From JALYJG01 sp033763555 (GTDB lineage: Bacteria; Pseudomonadota; Alphaproteobacteria; UBA9219), in assembly GCA_033763555.1 (NCBI GenBank), contig JANRKK010000014.1, forward strand, positions 1 to 31,434: 31,434 nt of DNA, in the 5' to 3' direction. A program made the translations under genes and the position numbers. Under the pieces are notes generated by a model. It was not told the DNA's origin, did not search any database, and worked only from the letters and a program-made list of their open reading frames with translations. Shown piece after piece: positions 1-8,944 of the stretch (the first letter of the stretch is position 1; each line of letters starts with the position of its first letter).

Positions 1-1
1 G

Positions 2-874
2 CGCCAGCTGAAAATCGTTCTGGCGGTTTTTGAACGTTATGACCGCGCGGTTTCGACGAAAAAGATTCAGGAAGAAATTGCCGCTCGCCTGCATGAGGAG
101 CTGGATTACGAACTTGAAGCCAGACACATCCATCTCTACCGACTGATGCTGAAGGATGTGCCGGGCGTGCATATTCCTGACATTGTCCAAAGCCTGTCCA
201 CCAAACGCCTTCTGAGCATGACATGGCTGGAAGGCCAGAAGCTGGCCGCGATTGTCGATAAAAAATCCCTGAAAGACCGCAACGCCATCGCCATGAATAT
301 GTTTCGTGCCTGGTATACGCCGTTTTATTCCTATGGCGTCATTCATGGTGATCCGCATCTGGGCAACTACACGCTGCGGAAGGATAACAGCATCAATCTG
401 CTGGATTTTGGTTGCATCCGCGTGTTTAGGCCCACTTTGGTGCAGGGCGTTATCACGCTTTACCATGCGTTACACGACAACGACCCGGACATGGCCGTGG
501 AAGCCTATAAGGCATGGGGCTTTTCCAAACCCAGCAAGCAACTGGTCGAAACCCTGAATATCTGGGCGCGCTTTATTTATGCACCGTTGCTGGAAGACAA
601 AACTCGCCTTATCGAGGAAACCAACACCGGGCTCTATGGCCGCGAAACCGCGAACAAGGTGCATCAGGAATTGCGCAAGATAGGGCGACTTGAAGTGCCG
701 CGGGAATTTGTGTTCATGGACCGCGCCGCGATTGGGCTCGGCTCGGTTTTCCTGCGCCTGAAGGCCGAGATCAACTGGTACCGGATGTTTCATGAACTCA
801 TTCAGAATTTCGACGAGGCCGCATTGGCCAAACGACAGACGAAAGCGTTGAGGGCGTGCAGGTTACATGACTGA
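2..874 (+). CDS. UbiB/AarF (ABC1) family atypical kinase, 5'-truncated by the window edge
   Basis: The reading frame is open from base 2, so the N-terminal part lies outside the window. What remains is the core of an ABC1/UbiB/AarF atypical kinase: an EELDYELEA segment near the start, the catalytic-loop motif HGDPHLGNYTL, then LLDFG, the metal-binding DFG equivalent. Family members support ubiquinone biosynthesis or lipid homeostasis at the inner membrane as ATPases or kinases; the actual substrate cannot be told from sequence. The C-terminal part is mostly helical and has no obvious added domain. The stop codon overlaps the start of the next gene by 8 bases, so the two are probably translated together. 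This neighbour makes polysaccharide lipid carriers, so the gene may be an envelope-associated ABC1 protein rather than the dedicated ubiB; that is inference only. Confidence 0.85.
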   Translation, partial: RQLKIVLAVFERYDRAVSTKKIQEEIAARLHEELDYELEARHIHLYRLMLKDVPGVHIPDIVQSLSTKRLLSMTWLEGQKLAAIVDKKSLKDRNAIAMNMFRAWYTPFYSYGVIHGDPHLGNYTLRKDNSINLLDFGCIRVFRPTLVQGVITLYHALHDNDPDMAVEAYKAWGFSKPSKQLVETLNIWARFIYAPLLEDKTRLIEETNTGLYGRETANKVHQELRKIGRLEVPREFVFMDRAAIGLGSVFLRLKAEINWYRMFHELIQNFDEAALAKRQTKALRACRLHD

Positions 875-1886
875 CGGCCTCATCATTATTCTGTCTCTTG
901 CCATTACGACTGCACTGACAGCGCTGGTCAAACGCATCCTGATTAAACGCGCCCTGCTCGACCACCCCAACGAACGCAGCTCTCACACTATGCCTGTGCC
1001 GCGCGGCGGCGGATGGGCTCTCATGGCTGTTTTAATTCCGGGCATGCTTTTGACCAGCACGCGCCTTCCTGCCCATACAGGCCTTATCGCAGGAGTTATC
1101 TTGCTGTGTTTTATTTCGTGGCTGGATGACAGGAAGGGCGTCAATCCACTCCTGCGACTTGGTATTCATATTTTCGTCGTTTGTCTTGCCGCTCTTTTTG
1201 CCTTCAAGCTGCCCTACACAATCTTCCCCTTTATCGGCGTGACACCGACAATGCTGTTCGGCAACGCCCTGCCCTTCTGGCTTGACCGCGCCATCATGAT
1301 CATTGGCTGGGCATGGTTCATCAATCTCTACAATTTCATGGATGGCATCGATGGTATTACGAGCGTTGAGACAATTTCCATTGCCACAGGCGCCTGCCTG
1401 GTCATGACGGCCGCAAATATTCATGACCCTTTTGTCTCTACCTTCACACTTCTTTTGACAGGTGCATGTTTAGGATTCCTTGTTTTCAACTGGCATCCTG
1501 CCAGGATTTTTCTTGGTGATGTTGGTAGCGTGCCTTTGGGATTTCTGACGGGCTTTGTTCTTCTGACCGTTGCCATGCAAGGCCATATCATCCCGGCGCT
1601 TATCCTGCCGCTGTACTATCTGGCCGACAGCGGCATTACGATTGCCAAACGTGCCTTGCGCGGCGAGAAAATTTGGCAGGCGCATCGTCAACATTTCTAC
1701 CAGCACGCGACACAAGGCGCGGGACGACATGACAAGGTCGTTTACTGGATTATCGCCGCCAATATCGGCCTGATCGGCGCGGCCTTGGCTGCCATTATTT
1801 ACCCATGGTCGGGACTGGCCGCCGCCCTGCTTATTGTTGCCATATTGCTCTATAAAATGCATAAAACGGGCATTGCCAGAGGCTAA
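867..1886 (+). CDS. Polyprenyl-phosphate sugar-1-phosphate transferase, MraY/WecA/WbpL family
   Basis: This is an integral membrane glycosyltransferase of family 4 (339 aa, about ten hydrophobic segments). Family enzymes move a HexNAc-1-phosphate from a UDP-sugar to undecaprenyl phosphate, the first step of O-antigen or other surface glycan assembly. Visible family signatures are HPNERSSH and PVPRGGG near residues 33-49, the DD pair at 87-88, NFMDGIDGI around 156-164, FLGDVGS around 215-221 and a late HRQHFYQHA loop. The PRGGG form and the neighbouring WbpM/CapD-like dehydratase favour a WbpL-type enzyme (FucNAc or QuiNAc type sugar) over MraY of peptidoglycan synthesis; the exact sugar is not determined. 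The start ATG overlaps the preceding kinase gene by 8 bases and the next gene begins 3 bases after its stop, so this is a tight operon. Confidence 0.9.
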   Translation: MTDGLIIILSLAITTALTALVKRILIKRALLDHPNERSSHTMPVPRGGGWALMAVLIPGMLLTSTRLPAHTGLIAGVILLCFISWLDDRKGVNPLLRLGIHIFVVCLAALFAFKLPYTIFPFIGVTPTMLFGNALPFWLDRAIMIIGWAWFINLYNFMDGIDGITSVETISIATGACLVMTAANIHDPFVSTFTLLLTGACLGFLVFNWHPARIFLGDVGSVPLGFLTGFVLLTVAMQGHIIPALILPLYYLADSGITIAKRALRGEKIWQAHRQHFYQHATQGAGRHDKVVYWIIAANIGLIGAALAAIIYPWSGLAAALLIVAILLYKMHKTGIARG

Positions 1887-1889
1887 AGC

Positions 1890-3809
1890 ATGAAACTGCC
1901 ACGCCCCAACCGCCGCGCTCTCGCGTTTCTCCACGACACCGCCATGGCGGCGGCGGCGTTCCTGCTTGCGCTCTATCTACGCATGGGCAGCGACTGGTCG
2001 GTGCTGCCTCCCGGTTCGGTTTCTACCTCCCTTGCCCTTTTTACCCTGACATGCGGCAGTGTGTTTCTGGCAAGCGGCCTGTATCGCAGCATCTGGGCCT
2101 TCGCCTCCATGCGCGATCTGACACAAATCCTTCGCGCCGTCACAATCGCGGTTGTTGCTTTTATTATTCTTGCTTTCGTTCTCACCCGCCTGGAAGGCGT
2201 CCCACGAACAGCACCCTTTATCGCCTGGTTTATCCTGCTGGCGGGGTTGGGTGGTTCGCGTATGGCCTTCCGGCTCTGGCGTGAAAGACGGTTAAGCGCC
2301 CTATGGGAACGTTCTGGTGGTGGGCGCATCAATGTGCTTCTGGTTGGCGCAGGCGACGAAGCTGATTTATTCATGCGCGCCGTCAGCAGCAACCCTCAAG
2401 CACCCTTTCACGTCGTTGGCATTGTCGGCGAGAATGAAAAGCGCGTCGGGCGCTCTATTCACGGCGTCGATGTACTGGGCTCGGTCGAAGAACTTCCTGC
2501 GCTTATCGAAAAACTGAAATCACAGGATAAGGCGCCAAGCCGCCTGGTACTAACCCGTGCCGTGACACGCTTTAACAGCCCGCTGGTGACGCAATTGCTG
2601 GAGCAGTCGGCTGCGCTCGGACTTGGCCTCTCGCGCCTTCCGGCGCTGACGGAATTACGGAACGATGTCGCGGCGGCACTGACAATGCGCGATCAGCCAC
2701 TGGCGCTGGAAGATCTTCTGGGACGACCGGAAACGAAACTGAATCGCAATGAAATCCGCACACTTGTGAAAGGCCGCCGTGTCCTGGTGACGGGCGCTGG
2801 CGGCACGATTGGTGCGGAACTGACCCGTCAGATCGCTGCGCTGGAACCTCAACATCTCATTCTTCTGGAATCCAGCGAGTTTAATCTCTACCGCATCGAA
2901 ATGGAGATCAAGGAAACCTTTCCCTATCAAAATATCCGGGCGATTATCGCCGACGTCCGTGACGCCGCACGGCTGGACAAAATTTTTCAGGATGAAAAGC
3001 CCAATCTGGTTTTTCATGCTGCCGCGCTCAAGCATGTGCCGATTGCCGAGGAAAATCCCCGTGAAGCCATCCTGACAAATGTTCACGGTACACGCCTTGT
3101 TGCCGATTGCGCGATGAAGGCCAAAGTCGCAGCGATGGTTCTGATTTCCACGGATAAGGCTGTGCATCCCTCCAGCGTGATGGGTGCGACCAAGCGGCTG
3201 GCGGAAATGTATTGTCAAGCCTGCGACCTCGCCTCGGACACAACACGCTTCATCACGGTGCGTTTCGGCAATGTGTTGGGCTCGACAGGCTCAGTCGTAC
3301 CACGTTTTCAGGAACAGCTGGCCAAGGGTGGACCTCTGACGGTCACGCATCCTGATATTACACGCTACTTCATGACGGTACGCGAAGCGGTCGAACTTGT
3401 GCTGCAAGCTTCGGCCCTTGGCATGCAGCCGGGCGATCAGCGTGGCAAGGTACTGGTGCTGGATATGGGCCAGCCTGTAAAAATCGCTGATCTCGCACGA
3501 CAAATTATTCGGCTTGCAGGCTACAAACCGGATGAAGATATCAAAATCACCTATACGGGGCTGCGCCCCGGCGAGAAGTTGCATGAAGAACTGTTCACTG
3601 CCAGTGAGGAACTTATCCCCTCAGCCGCCGATGGCGTGAAACTGGCGAAATCGCCAACGCGTGATTTGCCTGCCATGCGGCAGGCACTGAGTGATCTGGC
3701 GCAATCCATGCAGGCCAGCCCTAATGATCATGCTGCCGTCGAAAGCCTGTCGATACTGATACCCGAATTCCGGCAGGAAGACGCGCCTTTACAGGCGGCA
3801 GCGGGATAA
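1890..3809 (+). CDS. WbpM/CapD/FlaA1-family UDP-sugar 4,6-dehydratase, membrane-anchored
   Basis: The 639-residue protein has the two-part layout of large WbpM-like enzymes. Hydrophobic segments fill about the first 120 residues, a first Rossmann-like domain begins near VLLVGAGDEAD (about residue 150), and a second NAD-binding SDR domain begins with VLVTGAGGTIG at residue 298. The SDR active-site lysine is K435 in SSVMGATKR. The usual tyrosine is replaced by M431, as known for this dehydratase family (S/T-M-K rather than S-Y-K triad). The family converts UDP-GlcNAc to a 4-keto-6-deoxy sugar, feeding QuiNAc, FucNAc or bacillosamine-like sugars. It lies 3 bases behind the polyprenyl sugar transferase, its likely downstream user. 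The start has GAGG-like purines just upstream. The last about 100 residues are less conserved-looking and have no clear motif. Confidence 0.9.
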   Translation: MKLPRPNRRALAFLHDTAMAAAAFLLALYLRMGSDWSVLPPGSVSTSLALFTLTCGSVFLASGLYRSIWAFASMRDLTQILRAVTIAVVAFIILAFVLTRLEGVPRTAPFIAWFILLAGLGGSRMAFRLWRERRLSALWERSGGGRINVLLVGAGDEADLFMRAVSSNPQAPFHVVGIVGENEKRVGRSIHGVDVLGSVEELPALIEKLKSQDKAPSRLVLTRAVTRFNSPLVTQLLEQSAALGLGLSRLPALTELRNDVAAALTMRDQPLALEDLLGRPETKLNRNEIRTLVKGRRVLVTGAGGTIGAELTRQIAALEPQHLILLESSEFNLYRIEMEIKETFPYQNIRAIIADVRDAARLDKIFQDEKPNLVFHAAALKHVPIAEENPREAILTNVHGTRLVADCAMKAKVAAMVLISTDKAVHPSSVMGATKRLAEMYCQACDLASDTTRFITVRFGNVLGSTGSVVPRFQEQLAKGGPLTVTHPDITRYFMTVREAVELVLQASALGMQPGDQRGKVLVLDMGQPVKIADLARQIIRLAGYKPDEDIKITYTGLRPGEKLHEELFTASEELIPSAADGVKLAKSPTRDLPAMRQALSDLAQSMQASPNDHAAVESLSILIPEFRQEDAPLQAAAG

Positions 3810-3880
3810 CTCGCCTGCCCTTGCAAGAATCCTAAAATTTTTCCATAACAACCGCATCCGGCCACTCCGAGAGGTGCTTC

Positions 3881-4180
3881 ATGAATGTTCCTAATGCTTT
3901 GGTCTCCGCCCTGCTCGAGATTGTTTATACCGTCCTCAACTTTTATATCTGGGCGCTGGTGATCGGCGCGGTGCTGAGCTGGCTGGTCGCTTTCAACGTC
4001 ATCAACACGCATAACCGCTTTGTTCAGGCGATCGGTGATTTCCTTTACCGCATCACCGAACCCGCTTTGCGGCCTATCCGGCGCATCATACCGATTATGG
4101 GCGGCCTGGATTTATCACCTCTGGTTCTGATCTTTATCATTATGTTCCTGCAATCCTTTATCCGGCATCTGATGGTCTGA
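3881..4180 (+). CDS. YggT family small membrane protein
   Basis: A 99-residue protein with two blocks of hydrophobic sequence, each ending near an arginine/proline-rich stretch (EPALRPIRRIIP, then a hydrophobic C-terminus). This is the YggT/Ycf19 layout. Known members are inner-membrane proteins linked to osmotic tolerance or cell-envelope and division functions; the biochemical role is unknown. A GAGAGG ribosome-binding site lies a few bases before the ATG. The gap of 71 bases from the preceding polysaccharide gene suggests a separate unit. The stop codon shares its last base with the folD start (TGATG), so translation of folD is probably coupled to this gene. YggT is often encoded next to small housekeeping genes in Proteobacteria, so this pairing is not surprising. 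Confidence 0.85.
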   Translation: MNVPNALVSALLEIVYTVLNFYIWALVIGAVLSWLVAFNVINTHNRFVQAIGDFLYRITEPALRPIRRIIPIMGGLDLSPLVLIFIIMFLQSFIRHLMV

Positions 4181-5043
4181 TGAGCGCAACAATCATCAAT
4201 GGAACCGAAATCGCCGCAAAACTCCGGCAGGATATAGCCAAAGAAATCCAGTCGAAAAAACTGTCGCCGGGGCTAGCCGTTATTCTGGTCGGAGAAAATC
4301 CGGCAAGCCAGGTTTATGTCCGCAACAAGGCGCGCGCTGCCGAGGAAATCGGCATGCAATCCTGGACACATCGCCTGCCCGACAACACAACACAAGCCGA
4401 TCTTCTGAAACATATCGCCCAGCTGAACCGCGACCCGGCCGTGCATAGCGTTCTGGTTCAGCTTCCCCTGCCCGCGCATATCGATACGCAGGCGATTATC
4501 GAGGCGGTTGATCCAAGTAAAGATGTCGATGGGTTTCACCCCATCAATGCCGGAAAACTTAGCCTTGGCCTGCCGGGATTTGTTCCTTGTACCCCGCAGG
4601 GTTGCATGATTTTGCTGCGAAGCGCATTGCCTGACCTGAAAGGTCACAAGGCACTGGTGCTCGGACGTTCCAATATCGTGGGCAAGCCAATGGCGCAGCT
4701 TTTGCTGCAAGCCGATTGCACGGTGACGGTTGCCCACTCCAAAACGGCGAATATCCCGGAAGAATGCCGTGCGGCGGATATTGTTGTAGCGGCCATTGGT
4801 AAACCTGAATTCGTTAAAGGTGACTGGGTTAAGCCAGGCGCGGTTGTCATTGATGTCGGTATCAACCGTGTTGATGACCCCAAAAACCCAGGGAAAACCT
4901 GTCTAGTCGGCGATGTGGCATTTACCGAAGCCTCAAAGCAAGCCAAGGCCATTACACCTGTACCGGGCGGCGTCGGCCCCATGACCATTGCCTGCCTTCT
5001 GAAGAACACACTTCAAGCCGCCCTTCAGCAAAAAACCCCTTAA
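4180..5043 (+). CDS. folD: Bifunctional methylenetetrahydrofolate dehydrogenase / methenyltetrahydrofolate cyclohydrolase
   Basis: FolD interconverts 5,10-methylene-THF, 5,10-methenyl-THF and 10-formyl-THF with NADP, supplying one-carbon units for purines and formyl-methionine. The 287-residue length is standard. Family motifs are all present: YVRNK (catalytic Y46 and K50), LVQLPLP, the DVDGFHP loop, PCTPQG, the nucleotide-binding LGRSNIVGKP, and the C-terminal ITPVPGGVGPMT. The start overlaps the yggT-like stop by one base, which fixes it well. It is the last gene before a roughly 200-base leader that precedes rne. An AT-rich inverted repeat just after the stop may end transcription. Confidence 0.97.
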   Translation: MSATIINGTEIAAKLRQDIAKEIQSKKLSPGLAVILVGENPASQVYVRNKARAAEEIGMQSWTHRLPDNTTQADLLKHIAQLNRDPAVHSVLVQLPLPAHIDTQAIIEAVDPSKDVDGFHPINAGKLSLGLPGFVPCTPQGCMILLRSALPDLKGHKALVLGRSNIVGKPMAQLLLQADCTVTVAHSKTANIPEECRAADIVVAAIGKPEFVKGDWVKPGAVVIDVGINRVDDPKNPGKTCLVGDVAFTEASKQAKAITPVPGGVGPMTIACLLKNTLQAALQQKTP

Positions 5044-5075
5044 AACAAGCGGTTAGAATTTTTATCTTGTTTTTT
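5042..5075 (+). terminator. Possible weak terminator after folD
   Basis: AAAACAAG at 5042-5049 is an exact inverted complement of CTTGTTTT at 5066-5073, with a 16-base loop and a short T run at the end. The stem is AT-rich and so not very stable. Its location directly after the folD stop, before the rne leader, is the main support. Confidence 0.35.
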
Positions 5076-5247
5076 GGTTCCCGGTATCGGACAGTAGCTC
5101 ATCGCGCCGTCGGCAACCCCTTTGATAAGGAACCGGACAGGCCGCGAAGATTGGCCCTGGTGGGTCAAACGCATAAACGATGAATTTGCCGGGTCTGGCG
5201 CGTGAAGGTTATCCCCCTTCGTGGCGACTTCCGGCGGGAGAGATAAA

Positions 5248-7821
5248 ATGACCAAGCGTATGCTTGTGGATGCGACGCATCCTGAAGAAACCCGTGTTGC
5301 GATTGTCGACGGAAACTGGCTCAGCGATTTCGATTTTGAACGCGCCAGCAAAAAACAGCTCAAAGGCAACATCTACCTCGCCAAGGTAATCCGCATTGAA
5401 CCGTCCTTGCAGGCGGCTTTTGTGGAATATGGTGGCAATCGCCATGGTTTCCTGCCCTTTTCGGAAATCCATCCTGATTATTTCCGCATCCCCATGGCGG
5501 ACCGCCCGCATGAAGAAGAATCCGCCGAAGATGAAGATGACGGCTCCGAAGAATTTCCAGAAACCAATGAAGCCCCAGCTGATGCTTCCGATGACGAAGA
5601 AGAGCATTTTCATGAAGCCCACCATCACGACATGCCGGAAGCGCCGCCTGAAGACGCCATGCCGGAACCTATGGAAGCGCAGCCGGAACCATCCGGCCCC
5701 CTGGCTGAATTCGGCAGCGATCACTCGCATGATCTGGGCCTGATCACGGATTTCGGCAACGCTGTCGTCAATCCCGGTTTTAGCCCAGCACCCGCACCGC
5801 TGGAAATTGTCGGCGGTGAAGTCGCCGAAGAGGAAGAGCGTTATCGCCGTCCGCCGCGCCCACGCTACAAAATTCAGGAAGTCGTCAAGCGCCGCCAGGT
5901 GATGCTCATCCAGGTCGTGAAGGAGGAGCGTGGCAACAAGGGTGCTGCCCTGACCACTTATCTCTCGCTTGCCGGACGCTATTGCGTTCTGATGCCGAAC
6001 ACCGAAACGGGCGGAGGCGTCTCGCGTAAAATTACCAGCCATCAAGACCGCCGCCGCATGAAGGAAATGCTCGATCAGCTCGAGATTCCCGAAGGAATGG
6101 CCGTTATTCTCCGTACAGCAGGGATGGAGCAAGAACCCGCGGAAATTCAGCGCGATCTCGAATATCTCTTGCGTATGTGGAACAGCATCCGTGAAGAAAC
6201 GCTGCAATCGACTGCGCCTGCGCTGATTTATGAGGAAGCCAATCTCATCAAGCGTTCAATGCGCGATCTGTACGCTCACGATGTTGATGAAATTCTGGTT
6301 GCTGGCACTAAGGGCTATCAGCTTGCTATCGATTTCATGCGCGCGATCATGCCCGATCAACTCGACAAGGTAAAACTGTACGAAGAGCCCATTCCTCTCT
6401 TCTTCCGCTACAATGTCGAGAAACAGATTGATCAGCTGTACAACCCGACAGTTCAACTCCGCTCCGGCGGTTATATCGTCATCAACCCCACGGAAGCGCT
6501 GGTTTCCATCGACGTCAATTCCGGCCGCGCCACGCGTGAGCGTCATATCGAGAGCACGGCACTGAAAACCAATCTGGAAGCTGCCAGCGAAATTGCCCGG
6601 CAGTTGCGGCTGCGCGACCTTGCGGGGCTGATTGTTATCGATTTCATTGATATGGAAGATGGCCGCAACAACGCCGCCGTCGAACGCCGCCTGAAAGATG
6701 CCATGCGCGTCGACCGTGCGCGTTTGCAGATCGGCCGTATCTCGCCCTTTGGCTTGCTGGAACTCTCACGTCAGCGCCTGCGCGCCAGCCTGACGGAAAT
6801 CAATTTCGAGAAATGCCCGCATTGCGCCGGAATGGGCCTGATCCGCTCCGTGGATTCAGCGGCGATTTCGATCCTGCGGATGATCGAGGAAGAAGGCATC
6901 CGCCAGGGTTCTTCGGAAATCACGCTTCATGTGCCAACCAAGGTTGCCCTTTATCTGCTGAACCAGAAACGCCCGGCCCTGAGCGACATTGAACGCCGCT
7001 ATGGGTTGCAAGTTCTGCTGCACAGCGATGACGCGCTTGTACCGCCGGATTTCAAGCTGGAACGCCGTTCCGGCGGTGAAGAACGCGGACGCGGCCCAGC
7101 CGTCAATAGCGATCAGGTTCTGGCAGGTAGTGAATGGCAAGAACCTGCTGTCATACCGCCCCCGGAAGTTTATGGTGACTCGCCATCTGACAATTCAGGT
7201 AACGACGAATCCTATTCCAACCGCCCGCAAGGACAGGGGCAAGGACGCCGCCGTGGACGTTATGGCTTTGGGCGCAACAACAACCGCCGCCGCAATAATG
7301 ATCAGCAGCAACCTTACGCTCCCCGTAGAGAAGATAGCCCGAATGAAGCCAATGGGAATATTGCCCCGGTTCTTGCAGAAGGCGATGATAATATCGGCAA
7401 TACCGAACCCGGCTATAGGGCTCCTGCCGGAGACATAAATGCCGATCCGCAACAACGCCGCGGGCGCCGTCGTGGACGCCGTGGCGGCCGTGGACGCGGA
7501 GGTGAACGCGGTGACCGAGGCGATCGTCCGCCGCGTCAGGGACAAGACGGGTCTTTCCGTGGCGGTGGCGACAGACGCCGCGAAAGAGACAATTACCGCC
7601 CACGCCATGATCAAGGCGACAACCGCCCAATGCCTCGCAATGTTCACGAACTGGACACAACGCCGCGCGAGCAGCCGGAAATCCGGGTTGATTATGCGCC
7701 ACCGCAACGCTCGGAGCAGCCGCGTTCGACGCAATCCTCCTCACCCCCGCCCTATGAAGTCATCGAAGATGGCGGCGACAAGCCAAAAGGCGGCTGGTGG
7801 AAAAAACTGACAGGGCAGTAA
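5248..7821 (+). CDS. rne: Ribonuclease E
   Basis: RNase E is the endonuclease that starts mRNA decay and processes rRNA and tRNA precursors, and it scaffolds the degradosome. The ATG at 5248, with GGGAGA just upstream, gives the usual start MTKRMLVDATHPEETRVA; a GTG 27 bases earlier is less likely. The S1 domain is split by an acidic, His-rich insert at roughly residues 88-205, a known alphaproteobacterial trait. The catalytic metal ligands are D422 in IDVNSG and D465 in DFIDM, 43 residues apart exactly as D303/D346 of the E. coli enzyme. C523 and C526 in CPHCAG form the zinc-link. From about residue 620 the protein is disordered and rich in R, G, N and Q, likely RNA- and partner-binding. At 857 aa this is RNase E rather than the shorter RNase G. 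Confidence 0.96.
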   Translation: MTKRMLVDATHPEETRVAIVDGNWLSDFDFERASKKQLKGNIYLAKVIRIEPSLQAAFVEYGGNRHGFLPFSEIHPDYFRIPMADRPHEEESAEDEDDGSEEFPETNEAPADASDDEEEHFHEAHHHDMPEAPPEDAMPEPMEAQPEPSGPLAEFGSDHSHDLGLITDFGNAVVNPGFSPAPAPLEIVGGEVAEEEERYRRPPRPRYKIQEVVKRRQVMLIQVVKEERGNKGAALTTYLSLAGRYCVLMPNTETGGGVSRKITSHQDRRRMKEMLDQLEIPEGMAVILRTAGMEQEPAEIQRDLEYLLRMWNSIREETLQSTAPALIYEEANLIKRSMRDLYAHDVDEILVAGTKGYQLAIDFMRAIMPDQLDKVKLYEEPIPLFFRYNVEKQIDQLYNPTVQLRSGGYIVINPTEALVSIDVNSGRATRERHIESTALKTNLEAASEIARQLRLRDLAGLIVIDFIDMEDGRNNAAVERRLKDAMRVDRARLQIGRISPFGLLELSRQRLRASLTEINFEKCPHCAGMGLIRSVDSAAISILRMIEEEGIRQGSSEITLHVPTKVALYLLNQKRPALSDIERRYGLQVLLHSDDALVPPDFKLERRSGGEERGRGPAVNSDQVLAGSEWQEPAVIPPPEVYGDSPSDNSGNDESYSNRPQGQGQGRRRGRYGFGRNNNRRRNNDQQQPYAPRREDSPNEANGNIAPVLAEGDDNIGNTEPGYRAPAGDINADPQQRRGRRRGRRGGRGRGGERGDRGDRPPRQGQDGSFRGGGDRRRERDNYRPRHDQGDNRPMPRNVHELDTTPREQPEIRVDYAPPQRSEQPRSTQSSSPPPYEVIEDGGDKPKGGWWKKLTGQ

Positions 7822-7957
7822 GATTTCTCGCTTTTTAAAAGTAGCCCACAGGCTAATGCATTGATCTAAAAGAAAATTAGATTATTGCGAACCGCCTGTC
7901 ACAAGGCGTAGCGTGCCCCGGCTCGGGCGATACCTACAACCAGAACGTGAATCCCTT

Positions 7958-8941
7958 ATGACCGCACAGCAAAAAACCATCCTGGAAGAAATACGCCGTG
8001 CAACACGCATGGTTTTTGAACGCGACAAGAACGCTCTGCTCCAGCGTTTATCAGATACCAATTGCCGTCATGCCGTACACGCACTCGAATTTGCAGAGCC
8101 TTATCACCAAGGATTCCGCCGTGACGGCGCGACACCAAGCTTTCAACATCAGGTTACTATTGCCCTCCAGGCATCCAAGGCGTTGTTTCCCAATCGAGAA
8201 CTACCCAATGAGCTGGCCAGCCGCGTTGGTTTCGATATCGACAATGCCCTGGCTATCATTATTCTACATGATACGCCGGAAGATAATCCTCGTATTACCC
8301 GTGAAAAATTAGCGAGAAAGTTCAATGAACGCATAGCTGATGTTGCATATATATTAAATAAAAACGATCCCTCAGGCACCGCAATGCCAAATCCACAATA
8401 TTATGCACGCACGCGAACTGAACCAGAATCAATGCTCGCAAAGCCTTTCGACAAACTCAACAATATTGAAACCATGTTTCATCTGGCGTCAGATGATCCA
8501 CGCAAGCCTGCAAACGGTCCGGCAAAATATTTTCTTGAAGGATTTCAGTTCTACACTGCATTTGTTTCTCCTATAACGGATTCACAAATTGAAGCTTCAA
8601 AACGGGAATGTCTGCAATTGCTTCATGGCAGCCATCTTGTTCAGACGCCTTTAGCCCATATTCGGGAAACGCTCGATATATCCCGTACGCTGATTCAGTA
8701 TATTGCGAATAACCCTTCTGATCTGGAAGGTTTCACTGATTTTCGTGAGCAATTTGCAAATGCACGCGGAAGAGGTATTTACACATATCCCGAACTCGTA
8801 GCCATGATGGCAAGCGGAAAAGCCCAGAGAATTGCCGCTGAATTTATAAAAGCTGGCATCATCAGTCAGCCTGCACCAACACCTAATAGAGCTGGCGAAG
8901 CCCTGCAAAGACCCAAAGGCGCTGCGCTGATAGCAGCCTAA
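7958..8941 (+). CDS. Stand-alone HD hydrolase resembling (p)ppGpp hydrolases (SpoT/Mesh1-like)
   Basis: The 327-residue protein has no synthetase, TGS or ACT segment that I can see. Its N-terminal half carries the whole hydrolase-site pattern of Rel/SpoT proteins: R55 and H64 nine residues apart (as R44/H53 in the Streptococcus Rel enzyme), HDTPED at 104-109 (metal ligands H104 and D105, plus E108 and D109), and D165-N169-T172 in FDKLNN-IET, with the same D/N/T spacing as D144, N148 and T151. This supports manganese-dependent removal of the 3'-pyrophosphate from alarmones, though another nucleotide could be the substrate. The C-terminal half (about 180-327) is unrecognised. A GTG at 7913 with AAGG before it is an alternative start adding 15 residues. 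The gene is more AT-rich than rne and ends 3 bases before convergent hldE. Confidence 0.7.
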   Translation: MTAQQKTILEEIRRATRMVFERDKNALLQRLSDTNCRHAVHALEFAEPYHQGFRRDGATPSFQHQVTIALQASKALFPNRELPNELASRVGFDIDNALAIIILHDTPEDNPRITREKLARKFNERIADVAYILNKNDPSGTAMPNPQYYARTRTEPESMLAKPFDKLNNIETMFHLASDDPRKPANGPAKYFLEGFQFYTAFVSPITDSQIEASKRECLQLLHGSHLVQTPLAHIRETLDISRTLIQYIANNPSDLEGFTDFREQFANARGRGIYTYPELVAMMASGKAQRIAAEFIKAGIISQPAPTPNRAGEALQRPKGAALIAA

Positions 8942-8944
8942 ATC

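Noticed and set aside
5209..6207. Long open frame (332 codons) on the minus strand opposite rne
   Set aside because: It lies wholly opposite a clear rne coding sequence, has low-complexity composition and no family motif; it follows from the codon pattern of the sense gene.
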